Positions 1-11,083 of a stretch of DNA of 64,000 nt are shown piece by piece. Under the pieces are notes generated by a model. The model did no database searches and was not told the origin of the DNA. It saw nothing but the letters and a program-made list of their open reading frames with translations. Origin of the DNA: Mallotus nudiflorus (Eukaryota > Streptophyta > Magnoliopsida > Malpighiales > Euphorbiaceae). Numbering within the stretch: the stretch's first letter is position 1; each line of letters opens with the position of its first letter. Both the position numbers and the translations under genes were made by a program. The stretch covers positions 2,256,341-2,320,340 of the forward strand of contig CANTUR010000282.1 of the NCBI GenBank assembly GCA_947683625.1, read 5' to 3'.

Positions 1-1358
1 TGGAACAACGGGTGGAAGGAGATGGAAGAAGAAGCAAATGAAAATCACATGCCAAAAACCATTTAAGTTGAGGACTGAGGTATGTGTTGCAACTCTGATA
101 ATTGCTAATGAAGGAACCTTGCTTTTGTGGCAAATTTCATTTATTTTACTAAATTTTTGTAATTTGCTTGACATTGTAGCAAAGGGGAAGGCTGAAGGAG
201 GAAGAATTCATGAAAAAGTTGCAGGAAATGATGACAGAAGAGGAGAAGCTGCGAATTCCTATTGCACAAGGCCTTCCTTGGACAACAGATGAACCAGAGG
301 TGAGCTTTTCAACTGCTAGAAGCAACTGAAGTAAAATTTAGACCAAAGTGAAACAAGTTCACTTTATTTTACTCTGAATGCAATCTTGTTATTAGGAGTT
401 CAATTGATGTATATGGAAGTGTACAAAACTAAATTATTGTCTTACGAATCTTTGTGCTTTCAGAATCTAATCAAACCACCAGTAAAAGAGAGCACCATTC
501 CTTTGGACCTTAAGCTCCACAGTGATGTTCGGGCAGTGGAGCGTTCTGAGTTTGATCATCAGGTGGTTCCCTGCCTATCTTATCAATTCTTAAAAATGAC
601 ATAGCTATGCTGATTTTAATGGATTCTTTGGTCGTTTGGATTAGTTATTAGCAGGTATTATTGCATTAGTACTGCGTAGGACCTTGCATACTATTGGGTT
701 ATCCATTGTTTTGGAGTTTAGTACTCTAGTTACATTAGGGAGAAATTAAGACCTTAGTTTATGGTTGAAATTTGTTATTAAGTAGCTGTTGAACCTGGCC
801 ACATTGTAAAGTCTAGTATCATCAAGCACTGAAAGCGAGGTGACGGTTTTTTTCGCTTTCAGGTAGCAGAGAAGATGAGCTTTATTGAACAATACAGGAT
901 GGAAAGAGAGAGGCAGCAAAAGGTAAATGGACTGCAGAAACATGATGTGGAGTTGATGCTATTGGATTATTATATTGATTAAAATGCTTACAAATCTCTC
1001 TTTTCTCCTGGTGCAGTTGGCAGAAGAAGAAGAAGTACGCAGATTGAGAAAGGAGCTAATTCCAAAAGCACAGCCAATGCCTTATTTCGATAGGCCCTTC
1101 ATCCCCAGAAGGTATGTGATAATTTCTAATGTGGGATTTCATTTCTCTGTGTACATTGGTTTCAAATTTATTCTGCTGCAATCTTGACAAGTATTGTCAT
1201 TGAAAAAGGCTTAGTTGTAGATTGTGTGGTGTGTTTGATTAAGGTCAACGAAGCATCCAACAGTTCCAAAAGATCCGAAGTTTCACATACCTCATCATAA
1301 GAAGATAAAGAGCTGTCTGTCATGGAACGATATGAGCACCTTTACATACCAGGAGTGA
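1..1358 (+). CDS. TPX2-family microtubule-associated protein, C-terminal part (5' truncated by window edge)
   Basis: Six exons of a longer gene: 2-79, 180-299, 464-562, 863-922, 1017-1111 and 1244-1358 (stop TGA 1356-1358). All introns are GT-AG and the phases are continuous. The product is basic and charged, with the conserved TPX2 C-terminal blocks KPFKLRTE, GLPWTTDEPE, LHSDVRAVERSEFDHQVAEK, IEQYRMERERQQKLAEEEE and PYFDRPFIPRR. In this family the module binds microtubules and importin and supports spindle assembly downstream of RanGTP and Aurora kinase; those roles are family knowledge, not visible here. The Aurora-binding N-terminus lies outside the window, so I cannot decide between TPX2 itself and a TPX2-like (TPXL) paralogue. 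Neighbouring genes favour the At5g15510-type TPXL. A 3' UTR probably extends to about 1560, where a run of AATTAATGAAAA occurs. Confidence 0.9.
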
Positions 1359-3011
1359 GGCAACAAAAACCAATCTGCATAGTAGCTGTCCAAATCACTA
1401 AATAATTGTTACTCATGAAGCCATTTCTTCTTTTCTTTTTTTCCTTTGCCTCCCTTTATTATTCTTATCAGTAATATGTACATGATGCAACTAATTTAGT
1501 TGCAGTTTTGAGAACCTCTGTTTGTATTTGAATACAGTGAAATTAATGAAAAAAAACCTGCTGGATGCATGCATGGTTCTCACAGTTCAGAACCCTTCTT
1601 TTATCTTCCTGCATTTGTAAAAACTCTATGTTCATTTGAACCGGCCCATGATTGGCATCATAGGAGCAACATTAGTGCTCATCCTTTGCTTTTTCTAGTT
1701 TCTTCTGATTTTTTTATGGTTAAATTATTATTACGCCTGTTAGTGTTTTGGATTGATTTCAAGATTGCAGCAGAGGTCACAAAAGAGGTTAAAAAAAAAA
1801 AACCACCTAATCCGATATGAGCTCAAAGAAGCTCCTCTCTCATTCAGGTAACAAGCATACATACATTATTAGTTCCTTGGCAACATACATTATTAGTTCC
1901 TTGGCAACATTAGTTCGATTAAATAACTAATTTAACATTTTGTTGGATGGACTGGACGAGGACAATTCTCAACGCTAAATTGCTTTTAGTAATTTATACG
2001 TATGTTTCAAAAAAAAAGGAAAAAAAATTGAGCATTATATATCTTAAAGGTTTATTGGTGAAAAAATCTAAACCTTTGTAAAATTTTGTAATTCTCAACT
2101 TTTTAATTTTGTCAAAAAGTGGTGATTTATTAAATGTTTGAAAATTTTAACAGAAATTATTATTTGGTTAAAATTATAAAATATTGATGTGGTTTCATAT
2201 AAAATGTCAATTTACTTTTCTTAATTTGTTAAATTCATAACATTCTATTAGTATAAATTGACAATTTTATTCCAACTTTAAATTTTAGTAAAATATTTTA
2301 ATTTTGTTAATTTATTTAATTTCTATACAAATAATTATTTATTTAAAATTAAATAAAAACATAAACACAATAATCAAATATTAAATTTATTATTGAGAGA
2401 TTGTTAATTTGTAATTGATTATCATTATAATAATTTTAAAAATTAAAGATATTTTAAAAATTAAAATCATTACTCTTAATAATTTAAATTTCTTTAAGCA
2501 TTTCATAATTATGAAATAATTTATTTTAAAGGAGTAAAAATATCTAACTTTAGTTTATCATATTACTATATATATATACACAGATAAATATATATAATCT
2601 TTAAAGATTTACTAAAATAATAGTCATTAATAAATTTAAATGTGATTTTTATTTTTCAATTATCATATCTAACACTTTTTATTTTATTTCAATAAAATAA
2701 TTTTAGAATAAAATATTTCTTAAAATTTAAAAATATGATAAAATTGTCAAAATCGTAAACGTTTAGATTTTTTTTATATCAATAGATTTTTATAGATTTT
2801 ATTTATAATACTCTCACTGTATAGTTCAAAAATTCCAGCCTCTCCAGCATTCCATGAATAAAAAATATAAAAATTGAAATTAATGATTAAAAATTATTAA
2901 GTAACTTTTTTTTTTAAACTAAGGTGCACTATGAATTTGTCTCAAAAAAAAAAAAAAAAAAAAAAAGGTGTTCTATGAGTTGTGTATTTATGAAACAATT
3001 GGGTTTCTGAA
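1359..3011. other. AT-rich intergenic region with a 24-bp tandem duplication and a poly(A) run
   Basis: No gene is supported here. The first 200 bases are probably the 3' UTR of the TPX2-family gene. A 24-bp unit (ATACATTATTAGTTCC...) is duplicated in tandem at about 1859-1908. From about 2040 to 2800 the DNA is over 75% A+T by eye and has a weak imperfect terminal inverted repeat (GTTTAGATTTTTT near both ends), so it could be an old MITE. A pure A run of about 24 lies at 2945-2968, just upstream of the ribosomal protein promoter. Confidence 0.5.
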
Positions 3012-3249
3012 TGAGGCCCATCAATGCGCAACCCAACTTTGGGAGAAGACACAAGACCCAAAACACCCTCAACACAAAAATTGGGCCGGCCGGTTCAGAG
3101 AGAAAAGGCAAAAACCCTAATTTCTCACAGCAATATATAAATAGCAACAACAGCTCATTAGAAACCCTAGCGAGAGAGACACAAATTCAGAGCTGCTTTT
3201 TGCTTAGTTCGGTCTCTCAGTCTCTGCGGGAGAAAAAAGAAGAAAGAAA
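3012..3249 (+). promoter_or_regulatory. RPS19 promoter and 5' UTR (site II, telo-box, TATA)
   Basis: The region has the usual architecture of a plant ribosomal protein promoter. There is a GGCCCA site II-type element at 3014-3019 and another in inverse orientation (TGGGCC) at 3082-3087. Telo-boxes (AAACCCTA) are at about 3112-3119 and 3162-3169. A TATA box (TATATAA) is at 3134-3140. Site II elements bind TCP factors and telo-boxes bind Pur-alpha-like/TRB proteins in plants. Transcription probably starts about 30 bp after the TATA box, giving a leader of roughly 80 nt rich in AG. Confidence 0.75.
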
Positions 3250-4705
3250 ATGGCGACTGCTAAGACAGTGAAGGACGTGTCACCTCATGAGTTCGTCAAG
3301 GCTTACGCTGCTCACCTCAAGCGATCTGGCAAGGTAAATTAAGATTTTATCTGTTTTTCCAAATGTTCTGTTCTGTATCTTTTTGCTTGATTAATGTTAT
3401 TGATTGATGTGTTGTGTTGAAGTTTGAGACTTTTCGCTAATTAGATCTGTTTTTGGTGTTGGGTGTTCATTTTGTATGCGGGCTAGGTTTTGTGGGTAGG
3501 ATCTGTCTATATGGTTTGATTAAGTTTTAATTGATTTTGTTTATGTATGTTTATGATTTGGAGTTTATAATAATGTATGATCTAGTGGTGTTTCTGGGTT
3601 TTAAACATTTCTCAACAAAATTAAAGTTAATTTGTTGATTTTGCGATTATCATTTTGCTAAAGATAACAGAATTGTTTGCCCTTATGTATGAGGCTGTAA
3701 GAGTAGTAGAATGGATTATGGTGGGAGATAAGTTGGGGATAAATTACCCCCCTCCATTTTATGTACAGAGAAACAGGTTTCTTTACCATCTGGTAGAGAC
3801 ATGGGTGCTTATTATAGTTCTTGTATAATGTTTACGAAAACTTTTGTTACTGTTATGCTTATTATAGCCTGGCTACAAGTAGAATTTAATTTGGTCGCAT
3901 TAGAATGCGCAATTTGTAAGCTACTGTTTATGTCACTATTTAAAAAGCTTGGTATTTTTTAAAAAATTTTGGTATTGGATTTTGGTTAATGAGAGTAAAA
4001 TGTTTTCATGTGGTTATGGCCTATTAGTTTTATTTTTCATGGAATGAGATTTTGAACTGGCTTCCTGTTTCTGTTGGATAACAGATTGAGTTGCCCCCAT
4101 GGACTGATATTGTGAAGACTGGTACTCTTAAGGAGCTTGCACCTTATGACCCTGATTGGTACTTTGTCAGAGCTGGTAGGTCTTCTCTCCTACATTCTCT
4201 TCTCTGTGGTTGTAAGCTTGTTAAACTTATCATGCACTGCTGTTTGTTTAACCTTGATATTTGTATTGATTGCAGCTTCAATGGCAAGAAAGATTTACTT
4301 GAGGGGAGGCCTTGGTGTGGGTGCTTTCCGCAGGATTTATGGTGGGAGCAAGAGAAATGGAAGTCGTCCACCCCATTTTGGCAAGAGCAGTGGCTCTGTT
4401 GCCCGTCACATTCTTCAACAATTGCAGCAGATGAATATTGTTGAGATTGACCCAAAGGGGTAAGCTTCTATATTCCTTATAGCTTAACCTATGCCTTATT
4501 CTTAAATGAAATGTCCACTTAATTTTGCTTAAACTTCAAAGTATTTTGTAAAGGATAGTTGTGTATCTGCTTTGTTCTACATCACTTGTGAATTACCTTT
4601 TGGCTGATGCATATTTTATTTTGTTGTGACAGAGGAAGGGTAATCACTTCAAGCGGCCAAAGGGATCTTGACCAAGTAGCCGGGCGGATTGTGGTTGCTC
4701 CTTGA
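3250..4705 (+). CDS. RPS19: 40S ribosomal protein S19 (eS19)
   Basis: Four exons: 3250-3333, 4085-4175, 4276-4459 and 4633-4705. They encode the full-length small-subunit protein eS19 (about 143 aa, the normal family length). The start ATG follows the purine-rich leader and gives the conserved N-terminus MATAKTVKDVSPHEFVKAYA. Core blocks such as ELPPWTDIVKTG, LAPYDPDWYFVRAAS, RKIYLRGGLGVGAFRRIYGG, RPPHFGKSSGS and GQRDLDQVAGRI are intact. eS19 is needed for 18S rRNA 3'-end maturation and sits in the head of the 40S subunit. Introns 1 (751 bp), 2 and 3 are GT-AG. The 751-bp first intron just after codon 28 may carry expression-enhancing signals, as first introns often do in plant ribosomal protein genes. 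Nothing looks damaged. Confidence 0.97.
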
Positions 4706-6441
4706 TCAATTTGTGCTCTGCTACAAAATACCAGTTTATTTTGGTAGTTTTAGCTTTCTGTTTTAGTCTGTTGGAGAGGGATTAATGAATCTACCAGATT
4801 ATATGTTATATTAAATTTTTGGTTCCAACTGTCTGGATTGTTTTTGAGATTAACGTGGTTCCCCTTATGTTTTCTTTTTGTTTATGACAATTTTTTTGAG
4901 TTCACCTGTGTTAAGCCATTCTGCAATCCTTGTCAACCATTCTGCAATCCTTGTTATGGAAGAAAACGAGTTGCTTTCTTTTCTTTTCTTTTTTCTTTTT
5001 TAAGTATTAGGGATGGACATCTATTACCAGTGGCCAAGGAAACTGCAAATGAGTCTTACTAGAGTTCGATATGAATACAGATATTTGGATTCATGGAATG
5101 TTGAAAAAATGAATTGAATGTCAGTAATAAATTCACATTTTTAATTCCTTACCAAGCAAACAGGCTTTTCATGGAAAACAGAATTAGCAATGTTCCTAAT
5201 CTGTTCTGTCTTCTGTTCCTGATGATATGAACAGGACCTGTCGGATATGAAAGCAGCATTATCTGAGCTATGAAAGCAGCATTTCAAACCTGTCGGATAC
5301 GAAAATTGCCTAATCATTTGAAAGTACCACTTCTCATCCTCAGTTCCTAGTGTTGTTAGCACGGCCTTTCTTGTTGTTGCTCGACTACTGCAGATTTTTT
5401 AGGTTTCAGATATCTACCATTAATCTCAAATTCTTTCTTTTGGGCACAAACTTTTGATGTTCCCTGGCAGAATTACCTCATTTCCTGCACCTCGTCTTGA
5501 ATAGCTGTATTTCTATATATTTAAAGGATAATTTATTTCTCATCTATTAGCCCAAAGTTGAATCTTTGACCAACCTTATGCATCTGAGGTGAAAATCTAA
5601 ACCCAGAATTGGCCCCAAAACAGCTCAGAACTGTTGGAAGGCCAGTTCAAGGTTGGTTCATCCTCCAATGGAACCGACAATTCAGTTTCGAACTGTAAAA
5701 TAAAAAAAGAAAATTTATCAATGAAATGGCGGAACTGGAACTGTAAACCAGAATTAGCTAGTTTGAAATCGACCTATAATTAGAGGATGATCGGTTCTAA
5801 TTTGATTGAACCATGAATTTTCGATTCAAATCGAAATTAACTGATTCTTTAATTGTGTCCATCCCTACTTTTAATATTTACTTCAAACTATTCGAATTAA
5901 GAAAATAAAGTAAAACACACCATTTCTAAAATCTACAACTGTAAATAAAAATTATTAATATTATTATTATTTAGTGAGAAGAAAGTGGTTGGATTATCAA
6001 AATAAAAACAATTTAAGAATTTTGTGACATGTAATACATTAAGATGTATGTAATAATGGTGAATTAAGAAATGTTCTTTTTAAAAAAAAAATGAAACTGT
6101 CTTAATTATATAAAATGATTATAATTTAATTTTAGACCAAAATAGAACAAAAAACTCTCTGAATTAAAAAAATAATAATAAAAACAAAAAATATTATTAT
6201 TATTATTACAGAAAATTTGGTGGAATCCAACAAAACGACAACAATTGAAGGTTCAGAGGCCTCTACGACGCCGTTCCGTCGCTGGGGAGCAGCCAATAAG
6301 AAAAGGAAACACAGTGTGAGTGTGCGTACTCTTTACTTGGTTTCTCTAAGAACATCTTTTGCCCAAAATCGATTGTCAAAACCCTAGACTTATCAAACAC
6401 ACTCTCTTCTCCTTCTCCGATCCGATTGAAAAAATCAAGCC
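4706..6441. other. Intergenic region between RPS19 and MPPB
   Basis: It holds the RPS19 3' UTR, then a 20-bp tandem duplication (AACCATTCTGCAATCCTTGT) at about 4914-4953, a candidate hAT-type MITE (separate entry), and AT-rich DNA with ATT/ATA runs near 6170-6210. The last 200 bases are presumably the MPPB promoter and contain a CCAAT element at about 6293-6297. I see no clear TATA box and no other gene. Confidence 0.5.
5008..5867. mobile_element. Candidate non-autonomous hAT-like element (MITE)
   Basis: The ends carry a 13-bp terminal inverted repeat: TAGGGATGGACAT at 5008-5020 and, reversed, GTGTCCATCCCTA at 5855-5867, with one mismatch. TAGGGATGG-type ends are common in plant hAT elements. 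Near the right end are several short GAACC/GGTTC and TTCGAA-like subterminal repeats, also typical of hAT. No transposase is encoded in its 860 bp. I could not find a perfect 8-bp target duplication: the flanks TTAAGTAT and CTTTTAAT match poorly, so the assignment is tentative. Confidence 0.45.
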
Positions 6442-9400
6442 ATGGCGTGGAAGCAACTCCTTTCTCTCGCCCGCCGTTCTCACCGGACATCCTCCTCCGC
6501 TCTCTCCGCTTCAATCCGATCGTCTTCCACCGCCGTCGCCCCCTCCTCATCGCCCTCCACTCCTCCATCTCCACCACCACCAACTGCCATGATTTACGAT
6601 CGGTTAGCAGAATCAGTCAAAGCGAAGCTCAAATCCCTCGAAAACCCTGACCCCAGATTCCTCAAATACGGGTCACCCCACCCGGTTCTCAGAACCCACA
6701 CCCACATCCTCTCAGCACCCGAAACCAAAATCACCACACTTCCTAATGGACTCCGTGTGGCGACGGAATCTAATCTCGCCATTAAAACGGCAACGGTTGG
6801 AGTGTGGATTGATGCAGGGTCGAGATTTGAGAGTGATGAGACTAACGGGACAGCTCATTTCTTAGAGCATATGATATTTAAGGGTACAGAGAGGAGGAAT
6901 GCGAGGGATTTAGAGGAGGAGATTGAGAATATGGGTGGTCATTTGAATGCTTATACTAGTAGAGAACAGACTACTTATTATGCTAAAGTTTTGGACAAGG
7001 ATGTTAATAAGGCTTTGGATATATTAGCTGATATTTTGCAGAATTCTAAATTTGATGAGGCTAGGATTAGGCGTGAGAGGGATGTGATTTTGAGGGAAAT
7101 GGAAGAGGTAATTTTGATTTTTAGGTTTAGTTTTTTTTTTTTCTTTCTGCGATGTTCATTGTTTTTGTTTCAATGGCATTGTTGATGTGAAAGTCTTGTT
7201 TTTGTTGATTATTGTGGTAAAAAGATTTCTTTTTGTTGATTGTTGATGTGAAAAGTTTTGTGCTTTTCTGGTTTTTAATTTGGTGAAGTTGCATGCTTTT
7301 TGGTCTTAGCATATGGAATTTGATTCTTTGTTTGTCAGTTATGTTGGTTAGATATGGTACATTTTTTAAATATTACCGAATGGTGTTTTCCTTTAGTGTG
7401 ATTTAGGTCTATGTTGATTGGTTTGGGAACTATTTCTTTTTGCTATTCTGGCTAGTTTTCATTGTGTAGCTCTGCGATAAAAAGTGCTATAGAATTCTTA
7501 ATGAAACAATGGTTTTGGTTCATTAAGGGACTGCTATATAACTAAAAGAAAAAAGATTCCTTTATTTTATGCAGTTCTTATGCATGTAAAGTTTCCTTCA
7601 TATAATCCTGCTTAACTTGCAGGTTATACCATTGCATTATCAATTCATCTCCTATAGAATCCAAAGTTTGGCTTCCTTCTTTGAACTGGTTTGAAGTTTA
7701 GTTTCTGAAACAAAGTGCTTTTTATGATATTCTCAATCTTGAAGTTTCTTTTTAGCCCTTGAAAGAGGAGGAGGGGCGTGGAAAGGGGGGGGGTGCAATT
7801 ATTTGTAATGAAGCGACTTTATGTTTTCAGTTTGTTGTGATAACTTGGTATTGCCTTTCTGCGATTGTTTTGTGCATTTCTGGCTTTCTCTATGTTTCTC
7901 ATAGTCACAATCAAAGTTTTCTTATGGGACCTTTATAGGTTGAGGGACAAACTGAGGAAGTTATCTTTGACCATTTGCATGCCACTGCATTTCAATACAC
8001 TCCTCTGGGTAGGACTATTCTTGGACCAGCTAATAATGTCAGATCAATCACCAGGGATCATCTTCAGAGCTATATACAAACACACTACACTGCTCCCAGA
8101 ATGGTATAGAAAAACCCGATTACATTTTCTTGTTTCATATAATGGAAGCTATATTTGCTTTATTTTCATCCTTTGCGTCATTGATTATAAAGATATATCT
8201 TCAAGACTTTTATCTGCATGCCCTTTCGGACTTTCATTCCAGGTCATTGTTGCTTCTGGTGCTGTTAAGCATGAGGAAATTGTTGATCAAGTGAAGAAAT
8301 TGTTTACTAATTTATCAACGGATCCAACCACTGCTTCTCAGTTGGTTGCAAAAGAACCAGCATTTTTCACTGGCTCAGAGGTGGGAAGATGTAGCTTGAA
8401 TATCCATATTGCCCTTTTATGTGACTTCTATACTTTTTTACACTAATGTTTTCAATTATTTTTGTGGTAATTCAGGTTAGGATAATAGATGATGATATTC
8501 CTCTAGCACAATTTGCTGTTGCTTTTGAAGGAGCGCCATGGACAGATCCAGATTCTATTGCCCTAATGGTCATGCAGGCTATGTTGGGTTCATGGAGCAA
8601 AAATGCTGGAGGTGGAAAACATATGGGGTAAGCACCATCCCCACCTGATAGAGCAATCATAAATTTAACGGCAAATTTTGTGACTGATTTTCTTTGCTCA
8701 CATGGCATAATGATGTTTGAATTTTTGTTGTCAAGTTACTTTGTAAGGCACTGTCTGCTTGTTAGCATGTGGATTGATTTAAAATGTGCAATCCTTAAAC
8801 AGGTCTGAGCTGGCACAAAGGGTTGGCATCAATGAAATAGCAGAAAACATGATGGCTTTTAACACCAACTACAAAGATACTGGCCTATTCGGTGTTTATG
8901 CTGTTGCTAAGGTGAGGTTTCTGTGTTGTTTTGGTGTCTCCATTAATCTTCAGGAATACTTATATAGGTTCATATTGAGCTAGATCTTTATTGAATTGCA
9001 ACATAGTTGTTTGAAGTATGAGCCTGGTGTGAGCAGTATTTTGAATTAAATTTGGAGGATGGATTTTGTAGTCCCATATCTTGCTGTAGATATCTATCTT
9101 TCTATAACTACATGTTGGATAATAATGCAATTACCGGTTATTGCTAGGCTTAGGGTGCATGTGGTCAGTTCTCTCCTTTATCTTGTCAGATTTTCCTTTT
9201 TCTCCCTTGATGAGTTTCAAACATGAAAGCAACTAGAAAATAGAAGAAATAAGTGGCGTTTGGTGCAAAATTGTTGATCCATAAAGGAAGTTACGACTAA
9301 TAAGAAAGGGTGTTATATGCATTTGTGAAATTTTTTATGATTTGGATACTTCTTGATAGCATTAGCCTTTCTTTATTTTCTGATTTTTGATGAAATCTGT

Positions 9401-11083
9401 ATGTTATCTCTTACTTTCAGCCTGATTGCTTGGATGACTTAGCCTGGGCAATTATGTATGAAACAACCAAGTTATGTTATCGAGTTTCTGAAGCTGATGT
9501 GACACGTGCTCGTAATCAGGTAGTCACCAAATCTCTTGCTTTCCAATGAACTTAATAAATGTTTATTCTCAATTTTGAATAGCATTTATGAATGGAGGAA
9601 ATAAACCTTAGCTCTAATAAATTTATGCTTGAGTAGTGATTGAATTCATTATTAAAACAACTTATATGTATTAGATCATTAAAGTGAATATTATTGATGA
9701 ATTAAGCCACTGTAAGCTGTAACCGAATCTCAACTTGTAGCTATGCTATTTTATAATCTACTTGAAAGGGGTCACTTATTTAGTATATATTCGTTCACCG
9801 CATTGAGATTATTGCTTGCTCCCTTGAAACGAGCTGCTCTCCCATAATATGTTTATTGTTATCAGTTATCACCCACTTGTTGCTGCATGTGATTGCAGTT
9901 GAAATCATCATTGCTACTTCACATAGATGGAACCAGTCCTGTAGCTGAGGATATTGGGCGACAGGTACCATCTTCTCTTTTGTATTAAATATCTTCTATG
10001 GGAAACATGTTGGGATGAATTGGGTTTCAAAATGTACTATTAGATCTCTTGTTGAATGTAACTAAAGGTACTCTACATATTTATTGATTGCATGATTTGC
10101 ATAAACAAAATTGCAGTAGATAGTGCCAAGCACACTACTTGGTAGTAGATGATTGATGAGCACAATTTTACATCCATGTGGTTCTACCTGGAAAGGGCAT
10201 AAAATGAGCTGACCAATAGTTGGACACTTGAGGAGGCAACCTGACTGCTCAAATTTAATTAGATTGACAATTAACCAGTATAATATTGACAATATGTTAA
10301 TAGAACAAAATTGGGCTTCAAAGTATCAGTTGATCATGATGGTTATGTCAAATGATACATTTTATATTATCTGACTTATGTGGTGTAATACTTTTAAAAA
10401 TCTCACTTGACATGTGTAATATTCAGAATCATTAAAGAGAAGCAGCTGAACAAGTTTTCTAACACAATATTTCTGTAGTCATATGATACAACCTGTTCAA
10501 TGTTGGTGGTTTCTTACCTTATTGAAAATCTTGATTGGAGCTGCCTCATGTGAAGTTGGGAACTAAGTTTTTAATGTATTTAGTCAACCAAGTGGCAGTG
10601 GCTTTGACAATGTCCCAGTTTCCTGAATAGTATTGAGGATTGTTGTTCATAGTTATGCATGAAAAATATGGTTATGTTGTTGTTCGTAATATAAAGAAAT
10701 TCAGCATTAGAGCAGGATTTTTTTTTTCCTGAACTACATTAAATGATTACTGCTGCTAATTTTGTTGTTGTTTACATATGTTTGCAGTTGCTTACATATG
10801 GTCGAAGAATTCCATTTGCTGAATTGCTTGCTAGGATTGATGCAGTTGATGCAAGCACGATTAAATGCGTTGCAAACAGATTTATACATGATAAGGTAGG
10901 ACCTTCCAGGATTGTTGTCTAAGAATTGCTTTTTCAAGTATTTATTGGCCAACAAATAGCAAAGAATTCTTCATGTTAATTGTTGGTTTGTTACAGGATG
11001 TTGCAATTGCTGCCATGGGCCCCATCCAAGGGTTGCCCGACTACAACTGGTTCAGACGCAGGACCTACTTGAACCGCTACTAG
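6442..11083 (+). CDS. MPPB: Mitochondrial processing peptidase beta subunit (MPP-beta / complex III core I)
   Basis: Nine exons: 6442-7107, 7939-8103, 8243-8380, 8476-8627, 8803-8911, 9421-9519, 9899-9964, 10788-10895 and 10997-11083. They encode 529 aa, the expected length. The N-terminus (MAWKQLLSLARRSHRTSSSA...) is Arg/Ser-rich without acidic residues, a typical mitochondrial presequence, followed by a Pro-rich stretch. The M16 metalloprotease motif HxxEH is at H139-H143 (HFLEH) with the distal zinc ligand at about E219 in LREMEE. A second conserved block is WSKNAGGGKHMGSELAQRVG. MPP-beta is the catalytic subunit that removes presequences from imported proteins; in plants it is built into the cytochrome bc1 complex as core protein I. 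Every intron is GT-AG and exon 1 alone carries the presequence and zinc site. The start is the only in-frame Met ahead of the presequence. Confidence 0.97.
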
